DNA from: Bifidobacterium breve
Lineage (GTDB): Bacteria > Actinomycetota > Thermoleophilia > Solirubrobacterales > Solirubrobacteraceae
Direction: 5' to 3'
Length of the DNA stretch: 64,000 nucleotides
Assembly: GCA_945878865.1 (NCBI GenBank)
Contig: CAMCUD010000008.1
Location: forward strand, 1 to 64,000
The position numbers and the translations under genes are program-made. Shown in pieces: positions 17,583-25,531 of this stretch; position 1 is the stretch's first letter, and every line of letters starts with the position of its first letter. Below the pieces are notes generated by a model. It was not told where the DNA came from and searched no databases. It worked only from the letters and a program-made list of their open reading frames with translations.

Positions 17583-18349
17583 GGCCGCAGCACCGCGATG
17601 AGGTCGAGCGCCCCGTGCAGGTCGCCGGGAGCCCCCTCACGCAGCGTGAAGTCCCCGGCGTCGATCGCGGGGACGAACCAGTCGTAGAACGGCTTCGTGA
17701 TCCGCAGCTTGGGATGCAGCCAGTCCCAGCCGAGCTTGATCGCGAGGTCCTGCGCCTTGAGCTTGCGCGCGTGGAACAGGCCGTGCAGCTCGACCGACGA
17801 GAAGTGCTGCGCGCACAGCTCGGCGTACTCCTCGGGCTTGTACTCGTAGACGTGCCACGGGTTGTCCGAGCGCTCGCCGTCGGGCGCCAGCGTCAGGACG
17901 TTCGGCGTGGACACGTACGCGACGCCCCCGGGCTGCAGCTGCGACTTGAAGTGCTCGAGGATCGCGCCCGGGTCCTGGACGTGCTCGATCGTCTGCAGGA
18001 ACACGATCGCGTCGCACGGCTCGGCGTAGGCCTCCACGAGCGCGCGCTCGAAGCGGACGGTGTCGGTCGTGTACTTCGCCTTGGCGTGCGCGTGCGCCTC
18101 GGGGTTCGCGTCCACGCCGGTGACCGACGCGGCCGTCCGGCCGAGGACCTCGGAGCCGTAGCCCTCGCCGCACGCCATGTCGACGACCCGCAGCCCCTTC
18201 GTGCGCTCGGCGATCCACTCGTAGACCACGAGATGGCGCTGGAACCAGTAGTTCTCCTCGGGCACGTCGGGGAGCGTGCGCTCGCCCGTCAGCTCCAGCG
18301 GCGGCACGCCGTCGGGCTGGTCCTGCTGCACGTACGTCTGCGTCGTCAC
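17579..18349 (-). CDS. SAM-dependent methyltransferase, Rv3030-like
   Basis: About 256 residues, class I methyltransferase. After PLELTGERTLPDVPEENYWF comes the SAM motif VVDMACGEGYGSEVL, then GVDANPEA and VFLQTIEHVQDP. The ELTGERT...EENYWF opening is what I recall for the Rv3030 family, whose mycobacterial member is assigned to methylation of the glucose polysaccharide. It is first of the three-gene cluster. GTG 18349 is chosen because the conserved protein begins just after; the frame remains open further upstream into the divergent promoter. No strong ribosome site is seen. Confidence 0.82.
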   Translation of the reverse strand: MTTQTYVQQDQPDGVPPLELTGERTLPDVPEENYWFQRHLVVYEWIAERTKGLRVVDMACGEGYGSEVLGRTAASVTGVDANPEAHAHAKAKYTTDTVRFERALVEAYAEPCDAIVFLQTIEHVQDPGAILEHFKSQLQPGGVAYVSTPNVLTLAPDGERSDNPWHVYEYKPEEYAELCAQHFSSVELHGLFHARKLKAQDLAIKLGWDWLHPKLRITKPFYDWFVPAIDAGDFTLREGAPGDLHGALDLIAVLRP

Positions 18350-18404
18350 GGCAGGAGACCCTACCGGCGTTGCACTGCTACTCGGGTGTACGCTGCCCGG
18401 TCCC

Positions 18405-19325
18405 ATGACCGCCCCGCCCACAGCCGAAGAGATCCGCGACGTCAACACCCGCTACCACGACGTCGCCGCGAAGGACTACGACGCCAAGTGGGGCATCGAC
18501 TTCGCCGACACCGGCCGGTCGCAGGTGCGGATGAAGCTCGAGAAGGCGCTCGGGACCATCCCGTCCACGCCCTTCGCCCACGCGCTGGAGATCGGGTCGG
18601 GCACGGGGTACTTCACGCTGAACCTCATGCTCGAGGGGATCATCGAGCAGGCGACGTGCACCGACATCTCGCAGGGGATGCTCGACGCGCTGGCGGGTAA
18701 CGCCGAGCGCCTCGGCCTCGGAGATCGCGTCGCCACCCAGGTGGCCGACGCGGAGGCGCTGCCGTTCGACGACGAGAGCTTCGACCTCGTCCTCGGCCAC
18801 GCCATCCTGCACCACATCCCAGACCTCGGGCAGGCGTTCCGCGAGTTCCTGCGCGTGCTCAAGCCCGGCGGCACGCTCGTCTTCGCCGGTGAGCCGTCGC
18901 GGACGGGCGACCGCATCGCCAACGTGCCGAAGGGCGTCGCCAAGCGCGTCGCGCCCGCCTGGCGCGCCGCGTTCCGGGCCAAGCCGGCGGACCACATCTC
19001 CGTGCTCATCGACGAGCCCGACCACTCGCTGGAGTCGGTCGTCGACGTCCACGCGTTCGTCCCCTCCGACCTGCGGGCGTTCGCCCGCGGCGCCGGCTTC
19101 GCCGACGTCGACGTCATCGGCGAGGAGTTGCTGGCCAACTGGTTCGGCTGGACGAACCGCACGCTCGAGGCGACCGCCGACCCGGCGACGATCCCGTGGC
19201 CGTGGCGGCAGTACGCGTTCCGCGGCTACCTGTTCTGGCAGCAGGTCGACCAGCGGTTCCTCGAGGGCAAGCTCCCCGCGGACATCTTCTACAACCTCAT
19301 GATCACCGCGAGGAAGCCGGCCTGA
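18405..19325 (+). CDS. Class I SAM-dependent methyltransferase
   Basis: A 306-residue protein: SAM motif ALEIGSGTGYFTLNLM, the acidic-loop ATCTDISQGMLD, VADAEALPFDDESFDLV and GHAILHHIPD, a UbiE/Methyltransf_11-type layout. The C-terminal ~110 residues have aromatic-rich hydrophobic stretches (YAFRGYLFWQQVDQRF). It is divergent from the Rv3030-like cluster with only ~55 bp between starts, so it may be co-regulated. The substrate is unknown; a lipid or polysaccharide acceptor is possible. ATG 18405 fits the conserved start. Confidence 0.85.
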   Translation: MTAPPTAEEIRDVNTRYHDVAAKDYDAKWGIDFADTGRSQVRMKLEKALGTIPSTPFAHALEIGSGTGYFTLNLMLEGIIEQATCTDISQGMLDALAGNAERLGLGDRVATQVADAEALPFDDESFDLVLGHAILHHIPDLGQAFREFLRVLKPGGTLVFAGEPSRTGDRIANVPKGVAKRVAPAWRAAFRAKPADHISVLIDEPDHSLESVVDVHAFVPSDLRAFARGAGFADVDVIGEELLANWFGWTNRTLEATADPATIPWPWRQYAFRGYLFWQQVDQRFLEGKLPADIFYNLMITARKPA

Positions 19326-19340
19326 GCTCGCCGAACGTCC

Positions 19341-19368
19341 GATCACCGCTGCTCTGGCGACGGTGATC
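19341..19368. terminator. Bidirectional terminator hairpin
   Basis: GATCACCG (19341-19348) and CGGTGATC (19361-19368) form a perfect 8-bp stem with a 12-nt loop, between the convergent methyltransferase and the membrane-protein gene. The right arm overlaps the latter's stop codon. Confidence 0.6.
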
Positions 19369-20416
19369 AGACGCTCGACGACGCGCGCAGCGCGAGGTAC
19401 CGCGCGCGCAGCCGGAACGTGTCGCCCATCGACCCGACGGCGTCCTCGAGGAACTCCTCGCGGTACGTGCCGTCGGTCAGCACGGCGATGGCGTAGTACA
19501 GGCCGCTGAACGCCGCGAGCGCACCGGAGACACGCAGCAGCTCGGTGGTGATGCCGGTGCCCGCGATCTCGTCCGGAGCGCTGCCGATCCACGCTTCCAC
19601 CACCGACGACTCGATGGCCAGGGCGCCGAACGCCACGAAGAAGCCGCCGAGGACGACCGCGACGGTGAGCACCTGCAGGCCCTGGGCGATGACGAGCACC
19701 AGGCCGACGTTCACGAGCTGGGCGGGGCGCAGCGGCGGCGTGTCGTCACCGATCTGCCGCTCGATCTCGCGCACCTCCTTCGGCACCCGCGCGGCGATGA
19801 ACACCACGCCGACGACGATGAACAGCGCCGCCACCTCGGCGACCTGGACGTCGCTCAGCGCGCTGAACACCTGCCACATCTCCGCGTTGATGAAGAGGAC
19901 GATGCTGAAGACGAGCAACAGCGGCACGGCGCGGGCGAGCAGGGCGAACGAGGTCGCGAGCTGGCCGAGCAGGCGGCGCACGCTCCAGACGACGATCCAC
20001 ATCAGGCCGTAGCCGACGACCGCCCAGATGACGACGAGCAGCAGCAGGTTGACGCCTGCGGTGACGAGCGCGCTGCGCCACTGCCCGGTGAGGAGGGGCA
20101 GGAGCGCCGGGACGATGACGAACAGCGCGAGCTCGGTGGGTCCGACCCGGGCCGGGACGCCGAACGCGGGCCGGCGGTTGCGGAGGTTCACCAGGGCGAC
20201 GGCGCCGAGCAGGATGGCGACGCCGCCCAGGAGGAAGAGCACGTTGGCCCACCACGGCCATGTGAGGTCGATCGCGCCGAGTGCCTCCCCCACGAAGACG
20301 AGCGCCAGCAGGGGGACGGCGCGCGTGAAGATGTCCTCCCACGCGGAGTAGTCCTCGATGAGCAGCGGCAGCCCGGCGCGGCGCAGGCCCCGCTCGCACG
20401 CCCGCAGGTCGTCCAT
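19367..20416 (-). CDS. Polytopic membrane protein of unknown function
   Basis: A 349-residue protein with a short soluble N-terminus (MDDLRACERGLRRAGLP) and about eight hydrophobic segments, including LALVFVGEALGAIDL, NVLFLLGGVAILLGAV, LLLLVVIWAVVGYGLMWIV and LFIVVGVVFIAARV. A cytosolic stretch EVREIERQIGDDTPP separates two membrane blocks, and a soluble C-terminus includes TDGTYREEFLEDA. No transporter or enzyme signature is recognised. The start is ATG 20416. A notable inverted-repeat element lies directly upstream. Confidence 0.75.
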   Translation of the reverse strand: MDDLRACERGLRRAGLPLLIEDYSAWEDIFTRAVPLLALVFVGEALGAIDLTWPWWANVLFLLGGVAILLGAVALVNLRNRRPAFGVPARVGPTELALFVIVPALLPLLTGQWRSALVTAGVNLLLLVVIWAVVGYGLMWIVVWSVRRLLGQLATSFALLARAVPLLLVFSIVLFINAEMWQVFSALSDVQVAEVAALFIVVGVVFIAARVPKEVREIERQIGDDTPPLRPAQLVNVGLVLVIAQGLQVLTVAVVLGGFFVAFGALAIESSVVEAWIGSAPDEIAGTGITTELLRVSGALAAFSGLYYAIAVLTDGTYREEFLEDAVGSMGDTFRLRARYLALRASSSV

Positions 20417-20465
20417 GCCCGCACCCTGACGGACCGCGCGGACGGGCCGCCCACCACCCAGAGCC

Positions 20466-20589
20466 GCGGTGAACGTTGGTTCACCGGGGCTTGGGCCCCG
20501 CATGACATACGTTCGGCCGGGGAATGGGCGGTATCCCGGCGAGCGTTCATCCTGCGGGCCTGGAGGCCCGGTGAACCAACGTTCACCGC
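20466..20589. repeat. Inverted pair of palindromic (REP/BIME-like) elements
   Basis: A perfect 20-bp arm at 20466-20485 recurs as its reverse complement at 20570-20589. Each arm contains its own hairpin GTGAAC-GTTG-GTTCAC, followed inward by a second hairpin, GGGGC-TTGG-GCCCC on the left and GGGCCT-CC-AGGCCC on the right. The second hairpins differ in sequence but both pair. The inner ~25 bp of the two arms are also clearly alike. The pair lies between two minus-strand genes. Confidence 0.75.
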
Positions 20590-20604
20590 ACCCTCGCGGG
20601 ACGG

Positions 20605-22014
20605 CTACGCGGCGGCGTCGGCTGAGGCGGCGCGGTAGCGGTCCATCGCGCGGCGGCGCTCCTCGGCGTGGTCGACGATCGGGGCGGGGTAGTCCAGGCC
20701 GATCGCGCAGCCGGCGTCCCGCTGCTCGGCCGGGCTCATCCGCCACGGCTCGGCCAGCCGGTCGTCGGGCACCGCCGCGAGCTCGGGGATCCAGCGGCGC
20801 ACGTACGTCCCGTCCGGATCGAACTTCTGCTGCTGGAGGATCGGGTTGAAGATGCGGCGGAAGTACGGCGCCGGGTCCACGCCCGTGGAGGCGATCCACT
20901 GCCAGTTGCCGTTGTTCTGCGCCGGCTCACCGTCGAGCAGAAGCTCGGCGAAGTGGCGCTCGCCCGCCCGCCAGTCGAGGTGCAGGTCCTTCGTCAGGAA
21001 CGACCCGACGACCATGCGCGCGCGGTTGTGCATCCACCCGGTCGCGGCGAGCTGGCGCATCCCCGCGTCGACGAGCGGGAAGCCCGTCTCGCCGCGGCGC
21101 CACGCGTCCAGACCGTCCGCGTCGTCGACCCACTCCAGCGCGCGGAACCTCGGCTGGAACTCGCGGCGCACGTTGTCCGGGTGCTCGAGCAGCACCGACG
21201 CGTAGAAGTCGCGCCACGCCAGTTGGCGCACCCACGCCAGCGCGCCCGCGGTGCCGCGGCGGCGCGCGCGGTCCTCGCACTCGCGCGCCGACAGACACCC
21301 CCAGCGCAGGTAGGGCGAGAGCACCGACGTGCCACCGGCAAGGGTGTCGTGGCGATCGCCGTAGCGGTCGACCGGGCCGTCGAGCCAACGCCGCAGCGCC
21401 TCGCGGGCCGCCGGCTCACCGGGCTCGCACACCGGTGCGGCCAGGACGCCCCCATCGGGCGCAGGCAGGGAGCCGCGGTCAAGCCCGGCGGGGAGATCGC
21501 CGAGCGCGCGGGGCGCCCCGTAGACGTCGCGCGCCGCCAGGCGCTCCCACGCCTTCCAGTACGGCGTGAAGACGGTGAACGCGCCGCCGTCGTCCTTGCG
21601 CACGCGGCTGACGTCACGCGCGTACGTCCCCGTACACGGCACGGGGTGCACGCCGTCCTCGCGCAGCGCGGCCGTCACCTCGGCGTCCCGGCGCCGCGCG
21701 TACGGCGAGACGTCGCTCGTCCAGAAGACCGCCGCCGCGCCCGTCTCGCGCGCCAGCGCGCGCAGCTCCGCCGCAGGCGCACCCCGCCGGACCACCAGGC
21801 CGGACCCACGCTCGCGCAGCTGCTCGTCGAGCGCGTGCAGGCAGCCCGCGAGGAAGCGCTCCCGCGGCGACGACGCGTAGCGGCCGTGCAGGAGCCCGTC
21901 GTCGAGGACGAAGACCGGGATCACGACGTCGAACTCGGCGCGGGCGCGGTGCAGCGCCGGGTGATCGTGCAGCCGCAGGTCGCGGCGCATCCAGAGCAGG
22001 CACGTGGAGCTCAT
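20605..22014 (-). CDS. phr: Deoxyribodipyrimidine photolyase
   Basis: A 469-residue class I cyclobutane pyrimidine dimer photolyase. The N-terminal antenna domain starts LLWMRRDLRLHDHPAL; the C-terminal FAD domain has GGTSVLSPYLRWGCLS, the WRDFY block, TGWMHNRARMVVGSFLTKDLHLDW and ENGNWQW-type GNWQWIASTG, ending with the conserved YPAPIVDH. It repairs UV dimers using blue light. The open frame continues far upstream, but ATG 22014 (MSSTCLLWMRRD) gives the family N-terminus. It is divergent from the Lon-domain gene by 42 bp. Confidence 0.94.
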   Translation of the reverse strand: MSSTCLLWMRRDLRLHDHPALHRARAEFDVVIPVFVLDDGLLHGRYASSPRERFLAGCLHALDEQLRERGSGLVVRRGAPAAELRALARETGAAAVFWTSDVSPYARRRDAEVTAALREDGVHPVPCTGTYARDVSRVRKDDGGAFTVFTPYWKAWERLAARDVYGAPRALGDLPAGLDRGSLPAPDGGVLAAPVCEPGEPAAREALRRWLDGPVDRYGDRHDTLAGGTSVLSPYLRWGCLSARECEDRARRRGTAGALAWVRQLAWRDFYASVLLEHPDNVRREFQPRFRALEWVDDADGLDAWRRGETGFPLVDAGMRQLAATGWMHNRARMVVGSFLTKDLHLDWRAGERHFAELLLDGEPAQNNGNWQWIASTGVDPAPYFRRIFNPILQQQKFDPDGTYVRRWIPELAAVPDDRLAEPWRMSPAEQRDAGCAIGLDYPAPIVDHAEERRRAMDRYRAASADAAA

Positions 22015-22056
22015 GCCCGGGGTACGGACGAGCGCGGCCCATAGACTGCGCCGCAG

Positions 22057-22683
22057 ATGCCCGATCGCGTCATCAACGACTTCCCCCTGTTCCCGCTCGA
22101 CCTCGTCGCGCTCCCGCACGAGCAGGTGCCGCTGCACATCTTCGAGCCGCGCTACCTGACGATGATCACCGAGTGTCTCGAGGGCGGCACCGAGTTCGGG
22201 ATCGTCTGGCTCGACGACGAGCGCCTGCGCGACGTCGGATGCGCCTGCCGCGTCGAGGAGGTCGTCGAGCGCACGGAGGACGGCCGCCTGAACATCCTCG
22301 TCCGCGGCACGCAGCCGTTTCGCATCATCAGCCGCCAGGACGACCTGCCGTACCCCGCCGGCACGATCGAGCTGCTCTGCTCGACCGAGGAGGACCCGGA
22401 CATCGAGGCGACCGAGCGCGCGCAGGAGGCCTACGCCGAGCTCGTCCGCCAGGCCACCGAGGACGAGCCCGACCCCGAGCGCATCGCCGGGATGGACGCC
22501 TACGCGATGGCCGCGACCGTGGACTTCGGGCTGGACGCCAAGCAGGGGCTCTTGGAGCTGCGCGGCGAGAACGCGCGCCTGCGCCTCGTGACGCGGCTGT
22601 TCCTCGCGGCCACGAAGCGGCTGGACTTCATCGAGCGCGCGCAGGCGCGGGCTCGGTCGAACGGGAAGGTTCGCTTCGGGTAG
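22057..22683 (+). CDS. Lon substrate-binding-domain protein
   Basis: A 208-residue protein consisting of the N-terminal (LAN/LON) domain of Lon protease without the ATPase and protease domains: FPLFPLDLVALPHEQVPLHIFEPRY is followed by the typical GCACRVEEVVER and the helical C-terminal part. Such stand-alone proteins are common in actinobacteria and cyanobacteria; the role is unknown, perhaps in substrate recognition. Its 3' end overlaps the convergent EamA gene by 56 bp. Confidence 0.85.
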   Translation: MPDRVINDFPLFPLDLVALPHEQVPLHIFEPRYLTMITECLEGGTEFGIVWLDDERLRDVGCACRVEEVVERTEDGRLNILVRGTQPFRIISRQDDLPYPAGTIELLCSTEEDPDIEATERAQEAYAELVRQATEDEPDPERIAGMDAYAMAATVDFGLDAKQGLLELRGENARLRLVTRLFLAATKRLDFIERAQARARSNGKVRFG

Positions 22684-23542
22684 GACGCCGCGCCGTGGCG
22701 GCAAGCCACGAGCCGGCGACGATGAGCACCATGCCGCCGATCGCCCCCGCGGTGATCGGCTCGTCGAGCAGCACCGCGCCGTACGTCACCGCGAAGACCG
22801 GCGCGATGTACGTCACGAGGCTCGCCCGGGCCATCCCGGCGTCGGCGATGAGCGCGTAGAAGAGCACGAACGCGATGCCCGTCCCGCCCATGCCGAGGAC
22901 CGCCATCGACGCGATCGTGTCGATGCCCGGCACAGCCGAGGGCGGAGTGGCGATCGCCAGCGGCAGCGTGACGGCGGCGCTCACGAGCATCGTGCCGGCG
23001 GCAGTCGCCGCTGCCGGGACGTCCGGCAGGTTCGCCCGCAGCATGAAGCCGCCGATCGCGTAGCCGATGCTCGCCACGATGATCATGAGCCCACCGACGA
23101 CCTCGGCGGTGTCTCCGTGCAGGTCGAGCCCGAAGAGCATCACGATCCCGGCCATCCCGGCGAGCAGGCCGACGAGCCCCCAGCCCTGCGACGTCTGCGT
23201 CCGGTCGAGCCGCAGTGCCAGGAGCGCCGTGAAGAGCGGCACCGAGGCAACGAGGATCCCGGCGAGCCCCGAGGCGATCTCCTCCTCCCCCCGCGCGATG
23301 AGCAGGAACGGCACGGCGACCTGGACGAGCGCCAGCGCGGTGACGGCGCCCCAGCGGCCGCGCAGCGCGCCGAGCTGGCCGCGGCGGGCCGCCAGCGGGA
23401 CGAGGACGAGTGCCCCGAGCGCACAGCGCCCGCAGACCACCCAGCCGACCGACAGGTCGTCCAGCGCCACCTTGATGAAGAGATAGGACGAGCCCCAGAT
23501 CGCCGCGACGATCAGCAACGCGCCCCACGCACGACGGGGCAT
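22628..23542 (-). CDS. EamA-family (DMT) transporter
   Basis: A 304-residue protein with ten predicted membrane helices arranged as two EamA repeats (first IVAAIWGSSYLFIKVAL, second GFMLRANLPD to LLDEPITAGAIGG). The conserved GSSYLFIK and second-repeat APVFAVTYG segments match the RhaT/YdcZ-type drug/metabolite exporter superfamily. The substrate is unknown; such proteins often export amino acids or metabolites. The last 19 codons run antisense through the end of the Lon-domain gene. Confidence 0.88.
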   Translation of the reverse strand: MPRRAWGALLIVAAIWGSSYLFIKVALDDLSVGWVVCGRCALGALVLVPLAARRGQLGALRGRWGAVTALALVQVAVPFLLIARGEEEIASGLAGILVASVPLFTALLALRLDRTQTSQGWGLVGLLAGMAGIVMLFGLDLHGDTAEVVGGLMIIVASIGYAIGGFMLRANLPDVPAAATAAGTMLVSAAVTLPLAIATPPSAVPGIDTIASMAVLGMGGTGIAFVLFYALIADAGMARASLVTYIAPVFAVTYGAVLLDEPITAGAIGGMVLIVAGSWLAATARRPTRSEPSRSTEPAPARAR

Positions 23543-23674
23543 CCCGCGAGTCTAGGCACGGCGTCCAGCGTTCGAACCCGGTGCCGCCCGGACGCCCCGC
23601 GGCGCTACCAGAACCGGGGATCCCCGGGGACGGTGAGCTGGGGTTGGCGTCGGCGCGCTCGCTACATTTCCGGT

Positions 23675-24043
23675 GTGACCAGAGCCGCCCGCGAGTCGAC
23701 GCTCATCGTGTTCCTCGTCTGCTGGGTCGCGGCGGTGCTCCTCTCCTGGATGACGCCGGACTCCGGCCCGTGGGGCGGCGTGCAGTGGACCTTCTACGCC
23801 GCCTCGGCCGTCGCGCTCGCCGTGTTCACCGTCGGGCTGGTCGGGGCCCGCCGTCGTCGTGATCCCACGGCGCGCCTGGACGCACGCATCGCGTTCGGCA
23901 TCGGCGCCGTCGCATCCGGCCTGTGCGGGCTCGCCGTCGACCATCTCCTCGGCCGCGGCGACCTGCCGACCTTCGTCTTCCTGGGCGGCCTGTGGCTCTC
24001 CGGCTACGCATACCTGCGCGTCGCCGAGCGCGCTTGGCGCTAG
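23675..24043 (+). CDS. Small four-helix membrane protein
   Basis: A 122-residue protein with four hydrophobic segments: VFLVCWVAAVLLSWM, FYAASAVALAVFTVGLVG, IGAVASGLCGLAVDHLL and FVFLGGLWLSGYAYL. A basic loop RRRRDP follows helix 2. I do not recognise the family. GTG 23675 is chosen because the protein-like composition begins there. The stop overlaps the convergent ggt gene by 4 bases. Confidence 0.65.
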   Translation: MTRAARESTLIVFLVCWVAAVLLSWMTPDSGPWGGVQWTFYAASAVALAVFTVGLVGARRRRDPTARLDARIAFGIGAVASGLCGLAVDHLLGRGDLPTFVFLGGLWLSGYAYLRVAERAWR

Positions 24044-25527
24044 CCCGTCCCGGCGACGGCGCCCCCGCGACGCGGGTCACCACCGGCCGACAGCCCCTCA
24101 CCGTCAGGCGCCCGGCGGATGGCCTGCACCCCGCCGAAGAACAGGTTGAGCGCCCGGAACGGCGCGACCGTCCGGCCCGCGCGCTCCAACTCGTCGTTGG
24201 GCACGCCCGGCTCGGTGTACACCACGCCGCTCTCGAAGTGGGCCCGCGGCGCGTCGACGGCGGCCTGCGCGTCCATTCCGTGGTCCACGCACGCCACGAT
24301 CGTCTGCAGCAGCGCGGAGCGGATCCGGTTCGACCCGGCGCTGCCGAGCACGAGCTCGACGTCCTGCGGGCCGTCGCGCAGCACCACGGTCGGCGCCATC
24401 ATCGACGGCATGCGGCGGCCCGCGGGCGCCGTGTGGAACCCGAGCGGGCTGAGGTCCTCCTCGCCCATGATGTTGTTCACGTGGATGCCGGTGCCGGGCA
24501 CGACGACGCCCGAGCCCTCCCCGTTCGTGCACGTCACGGCGCACGCCAGGCCCTCGCCGTCGACCGCGGAGATGTGGGTGGTCGAGCCGAGGTTCGCCGC
24601 GAGGAACCGGTCGAGAAAGCCGGGTTCGTCCAGTCCCGCGACGAACGCGTCGGTTCGCGCTGACTGGGCGTGATCCATCGCGTCGACGATCGCGGTGAGC
24701 GAGGGCGGTGACGGCGCTCGGTCCAGCAGGCCGAACGCGTAGGCCAGGAGCGTGCCGCCCGCGCTCGGCGGCGGGTTGGTGAGAATCGTCCGGCCCCGGT
24801 AGGCGACGCGAGCGGGCTCGCGGGGGACGGCCGCGTACTCGCGCAGGTCGCCCGCGGTCAGCACGCCGCCGCGCTCGCGCAGCCAGTCGACCACCGCGCT
24901 GGCGAGGTCGCCGCGGTAGAACGGCTCCGCGCCGTCGCTGCCCAGCCGGTCGATGGCGTCGCCCATCTCGGCGAACCGGAAGCGCTCGCCCTCGCGCAGC
25001 GGCCGGCCTCCCGGGGCGAACACCGCGCGTGCCTCCGGCGTCGACAGGAGGATTCCCGCGAGGATCTCGAACACGTAAGCCTGCGGGGCGTTGAGCACGA
25101 CGCCCTCGCGGGCCAGGCGCGCAGCCGGCGCGGTGAGCTGGTCGAGCGGCACGCGCCCCCACCGCCGGGACGCCTCGACGATCCCCGCCGGATTGCCGTA
25201 GGGCCCGCACGACGCGGCGCCGACGTGGAAGATCTGCACGGCGTCGCCGAACGACACGCTCACCGGGATGAGCTCCGCGCGAGACGGGTGCGCGCCGGCG
25301 CCGATGCCGGGCGCGGCGACGAAGAAGTCCAGGAGCGTCGGCTCGACCCCCGGACCGGCGACGAGCAGGTACCCGCCCGCGCCGGGGCGGGTGAGCCGCG
25401 GCTCGGCCGTCCACGATGCGAGCATCGCGGCGATCGCCGCGTCGACGGCGTTGCCGCCGGCGCGCAGCACCTGCGCGCCGGCCTCCGCGGTGACGGGATG
25501 GCCGGCGGCGACGACGCCGCCGGTCAC
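24040..25527 (-). CDS. Gamma-glutamyltransferase family protein
   Basis: A 495-residue Ntn-hydrolase precursor. The autoprocessing site is LGSTTHISAVDGEG (about residues 322-335), where Thr becomes the N-terminal nucleophile of the small subunit. GGNAVDAAIAA, NPPPSAGGTLL, the NNIMGEED segment and GSAGSNRI are also typical. There is no signal peptide, so it is probably cytosolic, unlike secreted Ggt. GTG 25527 follows the ftsZ stop by 4 bases, so it is likely co-transcribed with parA-ftsZ, an unusual partnership. The substrate (glutathione-like thiols, gamma-glutamyl peptides or cephalosporin-type amides) is open. Confidence 0.88.
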   Translation of the reverse strand: MTGGVVAAGHPVTAEAGAQVLRAGGNAVDAAIAAMLASWTAEPRLTRPGAGGYLLVAGPGVEPTLLDFFVAAPGIGAGAHPSRAELIPVSVSFGDAVQIFHVGAASCGPYGNPAGIVEASRRWGRVPLDQLTAPAARLAREGVVLNAPQAYVFEILAGILLSTPEARAVFAPGGRPLREGERFRFAEMGDAIDRLGSDGAEPFYRGDLASAVVDWLRERGGVLTAGDLREYAAVPREPARVAYRGRTILTNPPPSAGGTLLAYAFGLLDRAPSPPSLTAIVDAMDHAQSARTDAFVAGLDEPGFLDRFLAANLGSTTHISAVDGEGLACAVTCTNGEGSGVVVPGTGIHVNNIMGEEDLSPLGFHTAPAGRRMPSMMAPTVVLRDGPQDVELVLGSAGSNRIRSALLQTIVACVDHGMDAQAAVDAPRAHFESGVVYTEPGVPNDELERAGRTVAPFRALNLFFGGVQAIRRAPDGEGLSAGGDPRRGGAVAGTG

Positions 25528-25531
25528 CGCC

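Noticed and set aside
20466-20589. GTTCACC repeats here as PHO boxes
   Set aside because: Spacing inside each arm is 10 bp and symmetric, not an 11-nt direct-repeat series as at 9507-9572.
20605-22704. A 699-residue form of photolyase
   Set aside because: The N-terminal extension lies antisense to the Lon-domain gene and has shadow composition; the family starts at ATG 22014.
23566-23590. TTCGAACCCGG resembling a tRNA T-loop
   Set aside because: No matching acceptor, D or anticodon arms on either strand.
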